DNA of 64,000 nucleotides from assembly GCF_029952525.1 (NCBI RefSeq), contig NZ_JASAOF010000022.1:1-64000 (forward strand), given 5' to 3'. Source of the stretch: Saccharopolyspora ipomoeae (GTDB lineage Bacteria; Actinomycetota; Actinomycetes; Mycobacteriales; Pseudonocardiaceae). This document shows, in pieces, positions 47,337 to 57,968 of this stretch. Position numbers and translations under genes: made by a program. Under the pieces are notes generated by a model, which worked only from the letters and a program-made list of their open reading frames with translations, searched no databases and had not been told where the DNA came from. Numbering within the stretch: the first letter of the stretch is position 1; each line of letters opens with the position of its first letter.

Positions 47337-49109
47337 GTGAACAGGGGGTGTGCGCCGCTGCGCGACGACACTGCCGCATTGCGCGAAGATCCGGTGACCA
47401 CGCTGGGCGAGGTGTCCGACGCGTGGTTGGTCGGTCGCGCTCGCGAACTCAACGCGGTCGGCCAGCACGGCGACCCGGCCGGCCAGTCCAACACGCTCCG
47501 CGAAGCCGACAACCTGCTGCTCGAAGCCCAGCGCCGGGGCGAACCGCGCATCGTCGCCCAGCTGCTGCGGCACTGCGCCGCCATGCGCCTGACCACGGCC
47601 GAACTGGTCGACAGCGCCGACGAACTCCTCGACGAGCTGCTCAGCCACACCAAGCGGCACGGTCTCGAAGTGCTGCAGGCCGACGCCCACGCGCTGCGCG
47701 GCCGCCGAGCCCTGCTCGTCGGCGCCGAGGACACCGCGCTGACCGAGGTCGCGCACGGCCTGGCCATGCTCGACGAGGAGCTGGCCCCCGACCGCACCCT
47801 GGGCCGCCGCTCCTGGGAGCGGCTGCTGGCGACCTCGCTGATCGACATCGGCCTGGTGCTCACCCAGCTCGGCGTCTACGAGATGGCCGACGAGGTGATG
47901 GCGCGCGCCCACCAGCGCATCCGCGAGAGCGGCGGGCCGCACGAGATCGCCGTGCACATGATCAACCGCTGCCGGATGCAGCTGGGCTGGGGACTGCGGC
48001 TGGAGCGCGTCGGCCTGTCCGACGAGGCCGCCAGCCAGTTCTCCACCGCCTCCGCCCTGGCCGTCGCCGTCGAGGGCCCGTGGCGGGAGTCGCTGTTCCC
48101 GCGCGTGTCCAACCGGACCGCCGCCGAGCAGATGCCGGTGCTGGGCGCCGCGCACGCCCTGGCCTCCCCCTCGGCCGACCACATCACGCGGCTGGAGGAG
48201 ATGCGGCACCTCGACCGCTCGATGCACCCGCGGGAGCAGATCATCATGGCGATCGCGCTGTCCCGCTGCCTGGTGCGCGGCGATCACCGCGACGACGCCG
48301 TGCGCGTGCTGTCGGAGACGCTGACCAGCCTCAACCACGACTCCTCCGAACCGACCCTGCGGATCTCGCTGGCCCGGGAGTTCGCGCTGCTCACCGAGCT
48401 GGCGCCGGACCGGCCGCGGGACGCGCTGCGCGACTACGCGCTGGAGCTGGAGACCGAGCTGTGGGCGATGCGCGAGACGCGGGTGTCCACTTTGGCCACG
48501 CGCCTGGAGAACTCGCGGCTGAGCCACAAGCACGACGCGATCACCCGGCAGGCCCGCGAGGACCCGCTGACCGGCCTGTCCAACCGGCGCGCGCTCGACG
48601 ACCGGCTGGAAACCCTGCTCAGCACACCGGAAGTGCAGCCGCTGGCGGTCGCGCTGGTCGACCTGGACGGCTTCAAGGGCGTCAACGACCGCTGCTCGCA
48701 CGCCGAGGGCGACGACGTGCTGCGCACCGTCGCGCGCAACCTGCGCGACACGCTGCGCACCGACGACTTCGTCGCCCGCTACGGCGGTGACGAGTTCGTG
48801 GTCCTGCTGCCCGGCGCCACGCTCTCCGCGGCCGAGCAGGCCCTGCACCGCACCGTCGAGGCGGTCGACGGGTTGCCGCCGGAGCTCTCCCGCGGTGTGA
48901 CGCTGTCGATCGGCGTGGTCGCGATGCGCCCGCAGGAGTCGGCCGCGCAGGTGCTGGCGCGCGCGGACGCCGCGATGTACCAGTCGAAGCGCAACGGCGG
49001 GAACCGCGTCACAGCACTCTCCGGAGTCAACGACCCCGCCGAGCCTCCCCCGGTCGAGCCACCCTCCGAGATCGATCAAGCCGTCTGGATCCCGCCGGAC
49101 GCTCGCTGA
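47337..49109 (+). CDS. GGDEF-domain protein (probable diguanylate cyclase)
   Basis: 590 residues from a GTG at 47337. Residues about 20-400 are helical with TPR-like character and no membrane segment, so it is likely a cytoplasmic sensor or scaffold domain. A short coiled linker (ENSRLSHKHDAITRQA) leads to the GGDEF domain (about 405-570): REDPLTGLSNRRALDDRLE, LVDLDGFKGVNDRCSHAEGDDVL and the intact active-site motif YGGDEF (GGDEF at 483-487). It should make cyclic di-GMP from GTP. No EAL domain follows. It stands alone between tRNA-Gln and glmU. The input signal is unknown. Confidence 0.9.
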   Translation: MNRGCAPLRDDTAALREDPVTTLGEVSDAWLVGRARELNAVGQHGDPAGQSNTLREADNLLLEAQRRGEPRIVAQLLRHCAAMRLTTAELVDSADELLDELLSHTKRHGLEVLQADAHALRGRRALLVGAEDTALTEVAHGLAMLDEELAPDRTLGRRSWERLLATSLIDIGLVLTQLGVYEMADEVMARAHQRIRESGGPHEIAVHMINRCRMQLGWGLRLERVGLSDEAASQFSTASALAVAVEGPWRESLFPRVSNRTAAEQMPVLGAAHALASPSADHITRLEEMRHLDRSMHPREQIIMAIALSRCLVRGDHRDDAVRVLSETLTSLNHDSSEPTLRISLAREFALLTELAPDRPRDALRDYALELETELWAMRETRVSTLATRLENSRLSHKHDAITRQAREDPLTGLSNRRALDDRLETLLSTPEVQPLAVALVDLDGFKGVNDRCSHAEGDDVLRTVARNLRDTLRTDDFVARYGGDEFVVLLPGATLSAAEQALHRTVEAVDGLPPELSRGVTLSIGVVAMRPQESAAQVLARADAAMYQSKRNGGNRVTALSGVNDPAEPPPVEPPSEIDQAVWIPPDAR

Positions 49110-49347
49110 GGGGCTCTGTCAACACATCGGGGCAAGATCACATTCGCCCAGCTAGAGGCCCGTTTCGTCCGCATCCGCAGAGCCGAGCGGCGGTACCATC
49201 TCAGCTGCTGCCGGAAGGGCAGGGGCGCCCGAGGTGCGGGGCGACCGGTCCGGTTACCCTTCACCCGCTTGGACGCAACAGGCACGTCGGCCGGCACCGG
49301 GACTCCGGGCTCGGCAGGCCGCATCTAGAGATCAAGGGAGAGCGCTG

Positions 49348-50874
49348 ATGCTCCAGGGCGACACCGCCCAGCCCTCCTCTCAGCGCGCTGCTGCGCACCC
49401 GGAACCGGTCAGCACCGTGGTGCTGGCCGCCGGGGAGGGCACCAGGATGCGATCGGCGACACCGAAGGTGCTGCACCGGCTAGCCGGGCGCCCCCTCGTC
49501 GAGCACGCCGTTCGCGCCGCCGCAGGAATCGATCCGGATCAGCTGGTCGTCGTGCTCGGGCACGGCCGCGACGCCGTCGCCGAGCACCTGAGCTCGGTCG
49601 CCGACGCGCTGGGCCGCCCGGTCACCACCGCCGTCCAGGAGGAGCAGCTGGGCACCGGGCACGCCGTGTCCTGCGGCCTGTCCGAGCTCCCCGACGGGCT
49701 CACCGGAACGGTGCTGGTCAGCTACGGCGACGTGCCGCTGCTCGACGCCGAGACGCTGCGCGCGATGCTCGACGAGCACGCCACCACCGGCAACGCCGTC
49801 ACGGTGCTCACCGCGGTCGTCGACGACCCGACCGGCTACGGCCGGATCACCCGCGACGCCGACGGCCAGGTCACCGGCATCGTCGAGCAGAAGGACGCCA
49901 CGCCCGAGCAGGCGGCGATCACCGAGATCAACTCCGGGGTCTACGCCTTCGACGCGGAAGTCCTCACCGGCGCGCTCAAGCGGCTGTCCACCGACAACGC
50001 CCAGGGCGAGCTCTACCTCACCGACGTGCTGTCCATCGCGCGCGGCGACGGCCGCGACGTCGGCACGCTGATCTGCGCCGACCGGTGGCTGGTCGAGGGC
50101 GTCAACGACCGGGTGCAGCTGTCCCGGCTCGGCTCCGAGCTCAACCGCCGCCTGGTCACCGGCTGGATGCGCGAGGGCGTCACCGTCGTCGACCCGGCCA
50201 CGGTGTGGCTGGACTGCGACGTGACGCTGGCCCGCGACGTGACGCTGGAGCCGGGCGTGCAGCTGCGCGCCGGCACCACCGTCGGCGAGGGCGCGACCAT
50301 CGGCCCGGACACCACGCTGACGCGCTGCGCGATCCACCCCGGCTCCTCCGTGGTGCGCACGCACGGCGAGGGCGCGGAGATCGGCCCGAACGCCAGCGTC
50401 GGCCCGTTCGCCTACCTGCGGCCGGGCACCTCGCTGGGCGCCAAGGGCAAGATCGGCACGTTCGTGGAGACCAAGAACGCCGACATCGGCGACGGCACGA
50501 AGGTGCCGCACCTGACCTACGTGGGCGACGCGACGATCGGCGAGCAGACCAACATCGGCGCCGCCAGCGTCTTCGTCAACTACGACGGTGTGAACAAGCA
50601 TCACACCAAGATCGGATCCCACTCGCGCACCGGAGCCGACAACATGTTCGTCGCACCGGTCGAGATCGGCGACGGCGCCTACACCGCCGCCGGTTCGGTG
50701 ATCACCCAAGATGTCCCCCCGGGCGCGATGGCGGTCGCCCGCGGGAGGCAACGCAACATCGATGGCTGGGTGGCCAAGCGCCGCCCGGGCACCGCCGCCG
50801 ACCAGGCCGCCCAGCGGGCTATGGGCGATGAACCGACCGATGACGCAGAGACGTCGAACGGGGAGGGACGATGA
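49348..50874 (+). CDS. glmU: Bifunctional GlmU (GlcNAc-1-P uridyltransferase / GlcN-1-P acetyltransferase)
   Basis: 508 residues from the ATG at 49348, with GGGAG 7 nt upstream. It makes UDP-GlcNAc for peptidoglycan. The N-terminal Rossmann uridyltransferase (about 20-260) has VVLAAGEGTRMRS and SYGDVPLL. The C-terminal left-handed beta helix (about 270-475) shows hexapeptide repeats (GPDTTLTRC, GPNASVGPFAYLRPGTSLG) and acetyltransferase residues near NADIGDGTKVPHLTYVGDATIG and FVNYDGVNKHHTKIG. The stop overlaps the prs start (ATGA). The glmU-prs pair is as in Rv1018c-Rv1017c. Confidence 0.96.
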   Translation: MLQGDTAQPSSQRAAAHPEPVSTVVLAAGEGTRMRSATPKVLHRLAGRPLVEHAVRAAAGIDPDQLVVVLGHGRDAVAEHLSSVADALGRPVTTAVQEEQLGTGHAVSCGLSELPDGLTGTVLVSYGDVPLLDAETLRAMLDEHATTGNAVTVLTAVVDDPTGYGRITRDADGQVTGIVEQKDATPEQAAITEINSGVYAFDAEVLTGALKRLSTDNAQGELYLTDVLSIARGDGRDVGTLICADRWLVEGVNDRVQLSRLGSELNRRLVTGWMREGVTVVDPATVWLDCDVTLARDVTLEPGVQLRAGTTVGEGATIGPDTTLTRCAIHPGSSVVRTHGEGAEIGPNASVGPFAYLRPGTSLGAKGKIGTFVETKNADIGDGTKVPHLTYVGDATIGEQTNIGAASVFVNYDGVNKHHTKIGSHSRTGADNMFVAPVEIGDGAYTAAGSVITQDVPPGAMAVARGRQRNIDGWVAKRRPGTAADQAAQRAMGDEPTDDAETSNGEGR

Positions 50875-51857
50875 CCGTGAGTGCCATGTCTGCAACCCCG
50901 AAGAAGAGCCTCAAGCTCTTCTCGGGCCGCAGCCACCCGGAACTTGCCGAGGAGGTGGCCAAGCAGCTCGACGTGACGGTCACGCCCCAGGCCGCGTACC
51001 AGTTCGCCAACGGCGAGATCTTCGTGCGCTACGACGAGTCCGTTCGTGGCTGCGATGCCTTCGTGATCCAGTCGCACTGCACGCCGCTGAACGACGCGAT
51101 CATGGAACAGCTGATCATGGTGGACGCGCTCAAGCGCGCCAGCGCCAAGCGCATCACCGTGGTCATCCCGTTCTACGGCTACGCCCGTCAGGACAAGAAG
51201 CACAAGGGCCGCGAGCCGATCTCGGCGCGGCTGATGGCGGACCTGTTCAAGACCGCCGGCGCCGACCGGATCATGGTCGTGGACCTGCACACCGACCAGA
51301 TCCAGGGCTTCTTCGACGGTCCGGTGGACCACCTGATGGCGCAGAAGCTGCTCGCCAGCTACATCAGCGAGACCTACACCGACCAGAACATCACCGTGGT
51401 CTCCCCGGACTCCGGTCGTGTGCGCGTCGCCGAGAAGTGGGCCGACGACCTGGGTGGCACGCCGCTGGCGTTCATCCACAAGACCCGCGACCCCAGCAAG
51501 CCCAACCAGGTGGTCGCCAACCGCGTCGTCGGTGACGTCGAGGGCCGGCTGTGCGTGCTGGTCGACGACATGATCGACACCGGCGGCACCATCACCAAGG
51601 CCACCGAGCAGCTGCTCGAGGCCGGCGCCAGCGACGTCATCATCGCCTCCACCCACGCGGTCCTGTCGGGCCCGGCCGTGGAGCGGCTGTCGTCCTGCGG
51701 CGCCAAGGAGGTCGTGCTGACCAACACGCTCCCCATCCCGGAGGAGCGCCGGTTCGACAACCTCACCGTCCTGTCGATCGCCCCGCTCGTCGCCGAGGCG
51801 ATCCACCAGGTCTTCGAGGACGGCTCGGTCACCAGCCTCTTCGACGGCCGCGCCTGA
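50871..51857 (+). CDS. prs: Ribose-phosphate diphosphokinase (PRPP synthetase)
   Basis: 328 residues. It makes PRPP from ribose 5-phosphate and ATP for nucleotide, His and Trp synthesis, and in actinobacteria also for arabinan precursors. Visible are KLFSGRSHPELAEEVA (phosphate loop), YGYARQDKKHKGREPISARL (flexible loop), the magnesium site DLHTDQIQGFF and the PRPP-binding motif VLVDDMIDTGGTI. It is coupled to glmU by a 4-nt overlap and followed by an intrinsic terminator, then cluster C3. Confidence 0.97.
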   Translation: MTVSAMSATPKKSLKLFSGRSHPELAEEVAKQLDVTVTPQAAYQFANGEIFVRYDESVRGCDAFVIQSHCTPLNDAIMEQLIMVDALKRASAKRITVVIPFYGYARQDKKHKGREPISARLMADLFKTAGADRIMVVDLHTDQIQGFFDGPVDHLMAQKLLASYISETYTDQNITVVSPDSGRVRVAEKWADDLGGTPLAFIHKTRDPSKPNQVVANRVVGDVEGRLCVLVDDMIDTGGTITKATEQLLEAGASDVIIASTHAVLSGPAVERLSSCGAKEVVLTNTLPIPEERRFDNLTVLSIAPLVAEAIHQVFEDGSVTSLFDGRA

Positions 51858-51871
51858 CGGTCCCCGTCGAC

Positions 51872-51909
51872 GCGAAAGGCCCCGGTCCAGGCGGACCGGG
51901 GCCTTTCGC
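51872..51909 (+). terminator. Terminator after prs
   Basis: Arms 51872-51888 and 51893-51909 are perfectly complementary over 17 bp with a 4-nt loop, 15 nt after the prs stop. The downstream flank has little U, so termination may depend on the long stem. Confidence 0.82.
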
Positions 51910-51923
51910 CGTCCGGAGGTGGG

Positions 51924-52078
51924 GAAGTTTTCATGAGAACTTCGGTGACGAAGTGTCGGGACAGTTTTCATGAAAACTTCCCCACGATGAGGATCTCCAC
52001 GGACCTTCCGTCCCCACGGGGAGGGAAGTTTTCATGAAAACTTCGAGGGTCGTGGGTGGGGACGGTTTTCATGAAAAC
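51924..52078. repeat. Cluster C3: four GTTTTCATGAAAAC palindromes, mirrored spacing
   Basis: Centres lie at 51933.5, 51970.5, 52034.5 and 52071.5, giving steps 37, 64 and 37. Palindromic extents are 20 bp (51924-51943, one G-T), 16 bp (51963-51978), 20 bp (52025-52044) and 14 bp (52065-52078). It lies between convergent prs and nitroreductase genes. Confidence 0.92.
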
Positions 52079-52094
52079 TTCCCCCATCACAGGG

Positions 52095-52700
52095 TCAGAG
52101 GGTGGTGACGACCTCGTCGTAGTCGAGGCGCGGGAGGCGATCGAACCAGGGGTTCTCGCCCGGCTTGCCGATGTTGGCGACGACGAGGGTCTGCCGGTCG
52201 CCCTCGGGGAAGAACTCGGCGTTGATGCCCGCGGCGTCCAGGCCGGTCATCGGGCCGACGGCCAGACCCGCCGCGCGAACGCCGAGGAAGAAGTAACCCG
52301 CCTGCAGCGTGGCGTTGAGCTTGGCGTTCTGCTCCCGGAAACCGGGGTCGGCGAAGATGTCCTTGGCACCGGGGCTGTGCGGGAAGAGCCTCGGCAGGTT
52401 CTCGTGGAACTCGGTGTCCGCGGCCAGGATCGCCACCAGCGGGGCCTGCTCGGTCTTGGCCCGGTTGCCCTCCATCAGGTGCGGCAGCAGGCGCTGCTTG
52501 GCCTCGGCGGAGCGCAGCAGCACGATCCGCAGCGGCTGCTGGTTCATCGAGGTCGGAGCCCACTTGACCAGGTCGTAGATGGCCTGGACCTGCTCGTCGG
52601 TGACGGGCTCGTCGCTGAAGGTGTTGGCGGTGCGGGCCTCGCGGAACAGCAGGTCCTGAGCCTGGGGGTCGAGCGCGAGCTCGGACTGGGCGGTGGTCAT
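52095..52700 (-). CDS. Nitroreductase family protein (malonic semialdehyde reductase-like)
   Basis: 201 residues from the ATG at 52700, AGGAG 7 nt upstream. The FMN-dependent nitroreductase fold resembles the RutE/HadB branch: REARTANTFSDEPVTDEQVQAIYDLVKWAPTSMNQQPLRIV at the N-terminus, AGYFFLGVRAAGLAVGPMTGLD, and VVANIGKPGENPWFDRLPRLDYDEV at the C-terminus. RutE reduces malonic semialdehyde in uracil degradation, but no rut genes are adjacent, so the substrate here is open. It is a single gene, convergent with prs and divergent from rplY. Confidence 0.9.
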   Translation of the reverse strand: MTTAQSELALDPQAQDLLFREARTANTFSDEPVTDEQVQAIYDLVKWAPTSMNQQPLRIVLLRSAEAKQRLLPHLMEGNRAKTEQAPLVAILAADTEFHENLPRLFPHSPGAKDIFADPGFREQNAKLNATLQAGYFFLGVRAAGLAVGPMTGLDAAGINAEFFPEGDRQTLVVANIGKPGENPWFDRLPRLDYDEVVTTL

Positions 52701-53072
52701 CGGATCACTCCTGGGGCTGGGACGGGTCTCTCCACCCCACCGCAACATCCGTGAACGTTCAACGATTTCCGGACCCTCCCGCGTGTAATCCGGGTCACCG
52801 ATCGGGTGGGGGTCCACCCGTGCGAAAACGTCTATGCAAGCACCGTTTAGACTATTCGGGTTGCCTCGGCGAGGTCGGGACGTCCGCCCGGCGTGATCGG
52901 CGCGGTGGCACGGTGATGGTCGGTCGATTTCTCCTCCGGCGCACTGATGTCGCGCACTCCCCTGGTGCCGCTTTTCCACCGGCGCCCGTCGATCTCTCCA
53001 GAAGCGCGCCCCACCGCCGCAGGCCAGCGAACAACTCACGTTCCGCCCGACGTCATCAAGGAGTGCAGCACC
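52701..53072. other. 372-nt divergent promoter gap of nitroreductase and rplY
   Basis: No credible ORF. On the plus strand TAGACT near 52848 could be a -10 box, but no matching -35 is clear. The region near 52790-52860 is the least GC-rich. AAGGAG at 53058-53063 is the rplY ribosome site. No palindrome cluster is present. Confidence 0.5.
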
Positions 53073-53690
53073 GTGTCCGAGGTACGAATCGCAGTCGAGC
53101 AGCGCAACGAGTTCGGCAAGGGAGCGGCCCGCCGCACCCGCCGTGCCGGCAAGATCCCCGCGGTCCTCTACGGCCACGGCGCCGACCCGAAGCACCTGTC
53201 GCTGCCCAGCGTCGAGTTCGCCCGCGCCGTCCGTGAGAACGGGCACAACGCGGTTCTGACCCTCGAGGTCCAGGGCTCCGCCGACGAGCTCGCGCTGACC
53301 AAGACCATCACCGCCCACCCGATCAAGGGCTACATCGAGCACGTGGACCTGCTGCTGGTCAAGCGCGGCGAGAAGGTCACCGTCAACGTCCCGATCGTCA
53401 TCACCGGCGACGCCGCCTCCGGCGCCCTGGTCAGCCAGGAGCTCACCGAGGTCGAGATCGAGGCCGAGGCGCTGCACATCCCGGAGCAGGTCGAGCTGTC
53501 CATCGAGGGCCTGGAGATCGGCACCCAGCTGCACGTCTCCGACCTCAAGCTGCCGAAGGGCTCGACCCTGCAGGGCGACCCGGAGGCCATGGTCGTGAAC
53601 ATCTCCGAGGCCGCCGCCTCGATGGAGGAGGAGTCGGCCACCGAGGGCGAGGAGCCCGCCGCCGAGGAAGAGACCTCCGAAGAGGCCTGA
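53073..53690 (+). CDS. rplY: 50S ribosomal protein L25/Ctc (long form)
   Basis: 205 residues from the GTG at 53073, with AAGGAG 9 nt upstream. The N-terminal L25 domain (about 1-95) binds 5S rRNA ([27 protein letters not shown]), and the C-terminal TL5-type beta domain covers about 96-185. The last 20 residues are Glu-rich. The two-domain Ctc form is a general-stress protein in several Gram-positives. It is followed by pth after 85 nt, the conserved actinobacterial pair Rv1015c-Rv1014c. Confidence 0.95.
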   Translation: MSEVRIAVEQRNEFGKGAARRTRRAGKIPAVLYGHGADPKHLSLPSVEFARAVRENGHNAVLTLEVQGSADELALTKTITAHPIKGYIEHVDLLLVKRGEKVTVNVPIVITGDAASGALVSQELTEVEIEAEALHIPEQVELSIEGLEIGTQLHVSDLKLPKGSTLQGDPEAMVVNISEAAASMEEESATEGEEPAAEEETSEEA

Positions 53691-53775
53691 GCCTGACGAC
53701 GTCGGGCGCACCCGCGCCGTCCCCTCGACCGGGGGCGGCGCGGGGCGTGCCTCCGCACGAGGGAGACTTACTTCC

Positions 53776-54351
53776 GTGACCACTGCGGACGCGGTTTCTG
53801 TGATCGTCGGGCTGGGCAACCCCGGTCCGCGCTACGAGGGCAACCGGCACAACATCGGTTTCCTCGTCGCCGACGAGCTCGCCGCGCGCATCGGCGGCAA
53901 GTTCAAGTCCCACAAGTCCGGTGCCGACGCCGTCGAAGGACGGCTGTCCGGCGCCCGGTCGGTGCTGGTCAAGCCGCGTTCGTTCATGAACCTCTCCGGC
54001 GGCCCGGTCGCCGGGGCGGTGAAGTTCTTCAAGACCCCACCCGAGTCGCTGATCGTCATCCACGACGAGCTGGACCTGCCCTTCGGCACGGTCCGGATCA
54101 AGAAGGGCGGCGGCGAGAACGGCCACAACGGCCTGCGCTCCATCTCGAAGTCCCTGGGCACCCGCGACTACCTGCGGGTCCGCTTCGGGGTCGGCCGCCC
54201 GCCCGGCCGGATGGATCCGGCCGACTACGTCCTCAAGGACTTCTCGACGGTCGAGCGCAAGGAGCTCGCCTACTTCGTCGACCTCTGCGCGGACGCGACG
54301 GAAGCCCTGGTCACCAAGGGCCTCGAAGCCGCCCAGAACGAGTTCCACTGA
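53776..54351 (+). CDS. pth: Peptidyl-tRNA hydrolase
   Basis: 191 residues from a GTG at 53776. It recycles peptidyl-tRNA released from stalled ribosomes. The catalytic residues are present: Asn15 and His25 in [18 protein letters not shown], Asn72 in SFMNLSGG and Asp97 in [24 protein letters not shown] binds the tRNA. It lies downstream of rplY, probably in the same transcript. It is followed by dyad element D2 between convergent genes. Confidence 0.96.
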   Translation: MTTADAVSVIVGLGNPGPRYEGNRHNIGFLVADELAARIGGKFKSHKSGADAVEGRLSGARSVLVKPRSFMNLSGGPVAGAVKFFKTPPESLIVIHDELDLPFGTVRIKKGGGENGHNGLRSISKSLGTRDYLRVRFGVGRPPGRMDPADYVLKDFSTVERKELAYFVDLCADATEALVTKGLEAAQNEFH

Positions 54352-54393
54352 CGTTCCGCCGCTGACGTCCCGTCGGGAGCCCTCCCGGGCACC

Positions 54394-54463
54394 GGACAGT
54401 TTTAGCCATAATTGCCCATGATCAATGTCCGAAATGTCGGGACAATTATGGCTAAAACTGTCC
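54394..54463. repeat. Dyad element D, copy 2 (70 bp)
   Basis: Perfect 21-bp inverted arms at 54394-54414 and 54443-54463 enclose a 28-nt loop whose first 24 nt (54415-54438) are identical to 20805-20828. The outer ends are GGACAGTT/AACTGTCC. The right end is followed by CCCTAGTGAC, which contains the stop codon of the leftward gene at 54465. It lies between convergent pth and acyl-AMP ligase genes. Confidence 0.88.
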
Positions 54464-54464
54464 C

Positions 54465-56120
54465 CTAGTGACCCGGCACCAGGTCCGCAGTGGCCGCGCG
54501 GCGGAGCTTCCCCGAAGGGGTCTTCGGCAGCGCTCCCGGCGGGAGGACGACGACCTCGGCCGGGCGCACGCCGACGGCGTCGACGACGCGGGAGACGACC
54601 TCCTTGCGCAGCGCCTTCTCCGCCTCCTCCGACCCGGCCTGCTTGGACTCCAGGACGACCGCGAAGCGCTCGCGCCTGCTGCCCGCCTCCAGCCGGACCG
54701 CCGCCGCGTTGCCGGGACGCACTCCGGAGACCTCGCAGGCGGCTCGCTCGATGTCGATCGGGTAGATGTTGCGGCCGCCCATGATGATCACGTCCTTGCG
54801 ACGCCCGCAGATCACCACCTGCCCGTCCGCCAGGTACCCCTCGTCGCCGGTGTCCAGCCACCCCTCGGCGTCCTGCACCTCCCGCGGGCCGTTCACCGTG
54901 AGGTAGCCGGGGGTCACCGCCTCGCCGCGGATCCGCAGCTGCCCGACCTGCCGGTCGCCGAGCACCCGCCCCTCGTCGTCGACGACGTCGACCTCCAGGC
55001 CCGGCAGCGGACGCCCCAGCAGCGCGAACCGACGAGCCTGCGGCGCGCCGGGGTCCACCGGCTCCGCCACGCGCCGCTTCTCCAGGGCCTCCGCGTCGAC
55101 CGAGTCGGTCTCGACGCCCCGCCGCAGCGGCGCGAACGACACCGCCAGCGTCGCCTCGGCCATGCCGAACGCGCACACCATGCAGTCCGGGGCGAGCCCG
55201 AAGCGCGCGCCCGCGTCGGTGAACGCCTGCGCGGCCGCCGGGTCGATCGGCTCCGCGCCGTTGAGCGTGAACCGCAGGCTGGACAGGTCGAACTCCTCGT
55301 CAGTGCGCGCCATCCGGCGCCCCACCACCGCGTAGGCGAAGTTCGGCGCCGCGGTGACCGTGCCGCGGTACTTGCTGATCAGCTTCGGCCACAGCAGCGG
55401 ACCGGCGAGGAAGTCCGACGGCGTGACCTTGACCGCGGACATCCCGATCGCCATCGGCACCGTCAGGCACCCGACCATCCCCATGTCGTGGAACAGCGGC
55501 AGCCAGGACACGGCCACGTCCCGCTCCGGGTCGAGCTCGGCGGCGGTGACCATCGCGCGCAGGTTCGCGTGCAGGTTGCGGTGGGTGATCCGCACGGCCT
55601 TCGGGTCCGCGGTCGAACCGCTGGTCAGCTGCAGCAGCGCGGTGGCGTCCTCGTCGACCTCGACCGGTCCGGGCAGCGGTTCGCCCTCGGAGGCGGCGAG
55701 CCCGGCGAGGTTGCGGTAGGCGATGCCGTTGTCGTCCAGGACCCCGCCGAGCTGCTCGAACGGCGGCCCGAGCAGCACCAGCCCGGCGCCGATCATCGAC
55801 AGCACCTTGAGCGTGTCCTCGGCCCAGTGGCCGAGGTCGGTGCGCGGGGTCGGCTGGTGCAGCATCGTCACGCTCCCGCCGCCGAGCCACACCGCCTGCA
55901 CGGCGGTCCCGATCAGACCGGGATCGGCCGCGAGGATCGCGACGGCCGCGCCGGGCCGCAGCTGATCGCCCAGCCCGCCGGCCATCCGCAGCGCGTCGTC
56001 GTGCACCTGCGCCCACGTCCGGAACCGGGGCTCCTCGGGTTCTCCGGTGGTGAGGCCGCGAGCGCCCTCCCCGGAGTTCCGCCGAGCCGACGCCACCAAG
56101 GTCTCCACGAACCGACTCAT
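54465..56120 (-). CDS. Fatty-acyl-AMP ligase-like adenylate-forming enzyme
   Basis: 551 residues from the ATG at 56120. The AMP-binding superfamily is shown by LTSGSTADPK (165-174), SWLPLFHDMGMVG, GMAEATLAV and GWLDTGDEGYLADGQVVICGRRKD, with the catalytic lysine in TPSGKLRRAA (Lys538). SWLPLFHDMGMVG and NGAEPI are typical of fatty-acyl-AMP ligases (FAAL/FadD32-like), which load acyl chains onto carriers, but the FAAL-specific insertion cannot be judged by eye. The position matches pks16 (Rv1013). It follows the ABC-F gene on the same strand after 47 nt. Confidence 0.88.
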   Translation of the reverse strand: MSRFVETLVASARRNSGEGARGLTTGEPEEPRFRTWAQVHDDALRMAGGLGDQLRPGAAVAILAADPGLIGTAVQAVWLGGGSVTMLHQPTPRTDLGHWAEDTLKVLSMIGAGLVLLGPPFEQLGGVLDDNGIAYRNLAGLAASEGEPLPGPVEVDEDATALLQLTSGSTADPKAVRITHRNLHANLRAMVTAAELDPERDVAVSWLPLFHDMGMVGCLTVPMAIGMSAVKVTPSDFLAGPLLWPKLISKYRGTVTAAPNFAYAVVGRRMARTDEEFDLSSLRFTLNGAEPIDPAAAQAFTDAGARFGLAPDCMVCAFGMAEATLAVSFAPLRRGVETDSVDAEALEKRRVAEPVDPGAPQARRFALLGRPLPGLEVDVVDDEGRVLGDRQVGQLRIRGEAVTPGYLTVNGPREVQDAEGWLDTGDEGYLADGQVVICGRRKDVIIMGGRNIYPIDIERAACEVSGVRPGNAAAVRLEAGSRRERFAVVLESKQAGSEEAEKALRKEVVSRVVDAVGVRPAEVVVLPPGALPKTPSGKLRRAATADLVPGH

Positions 56121-56167
56121 GTGACGCAGCTTACGATCCGGGACTCGCCGAGGCATTCCCCGACGCG

Positions 56168-57949
<1,782 letters not shown>

Positions 57950-57968
57950 CGAGTTTTCGACTACTCCG

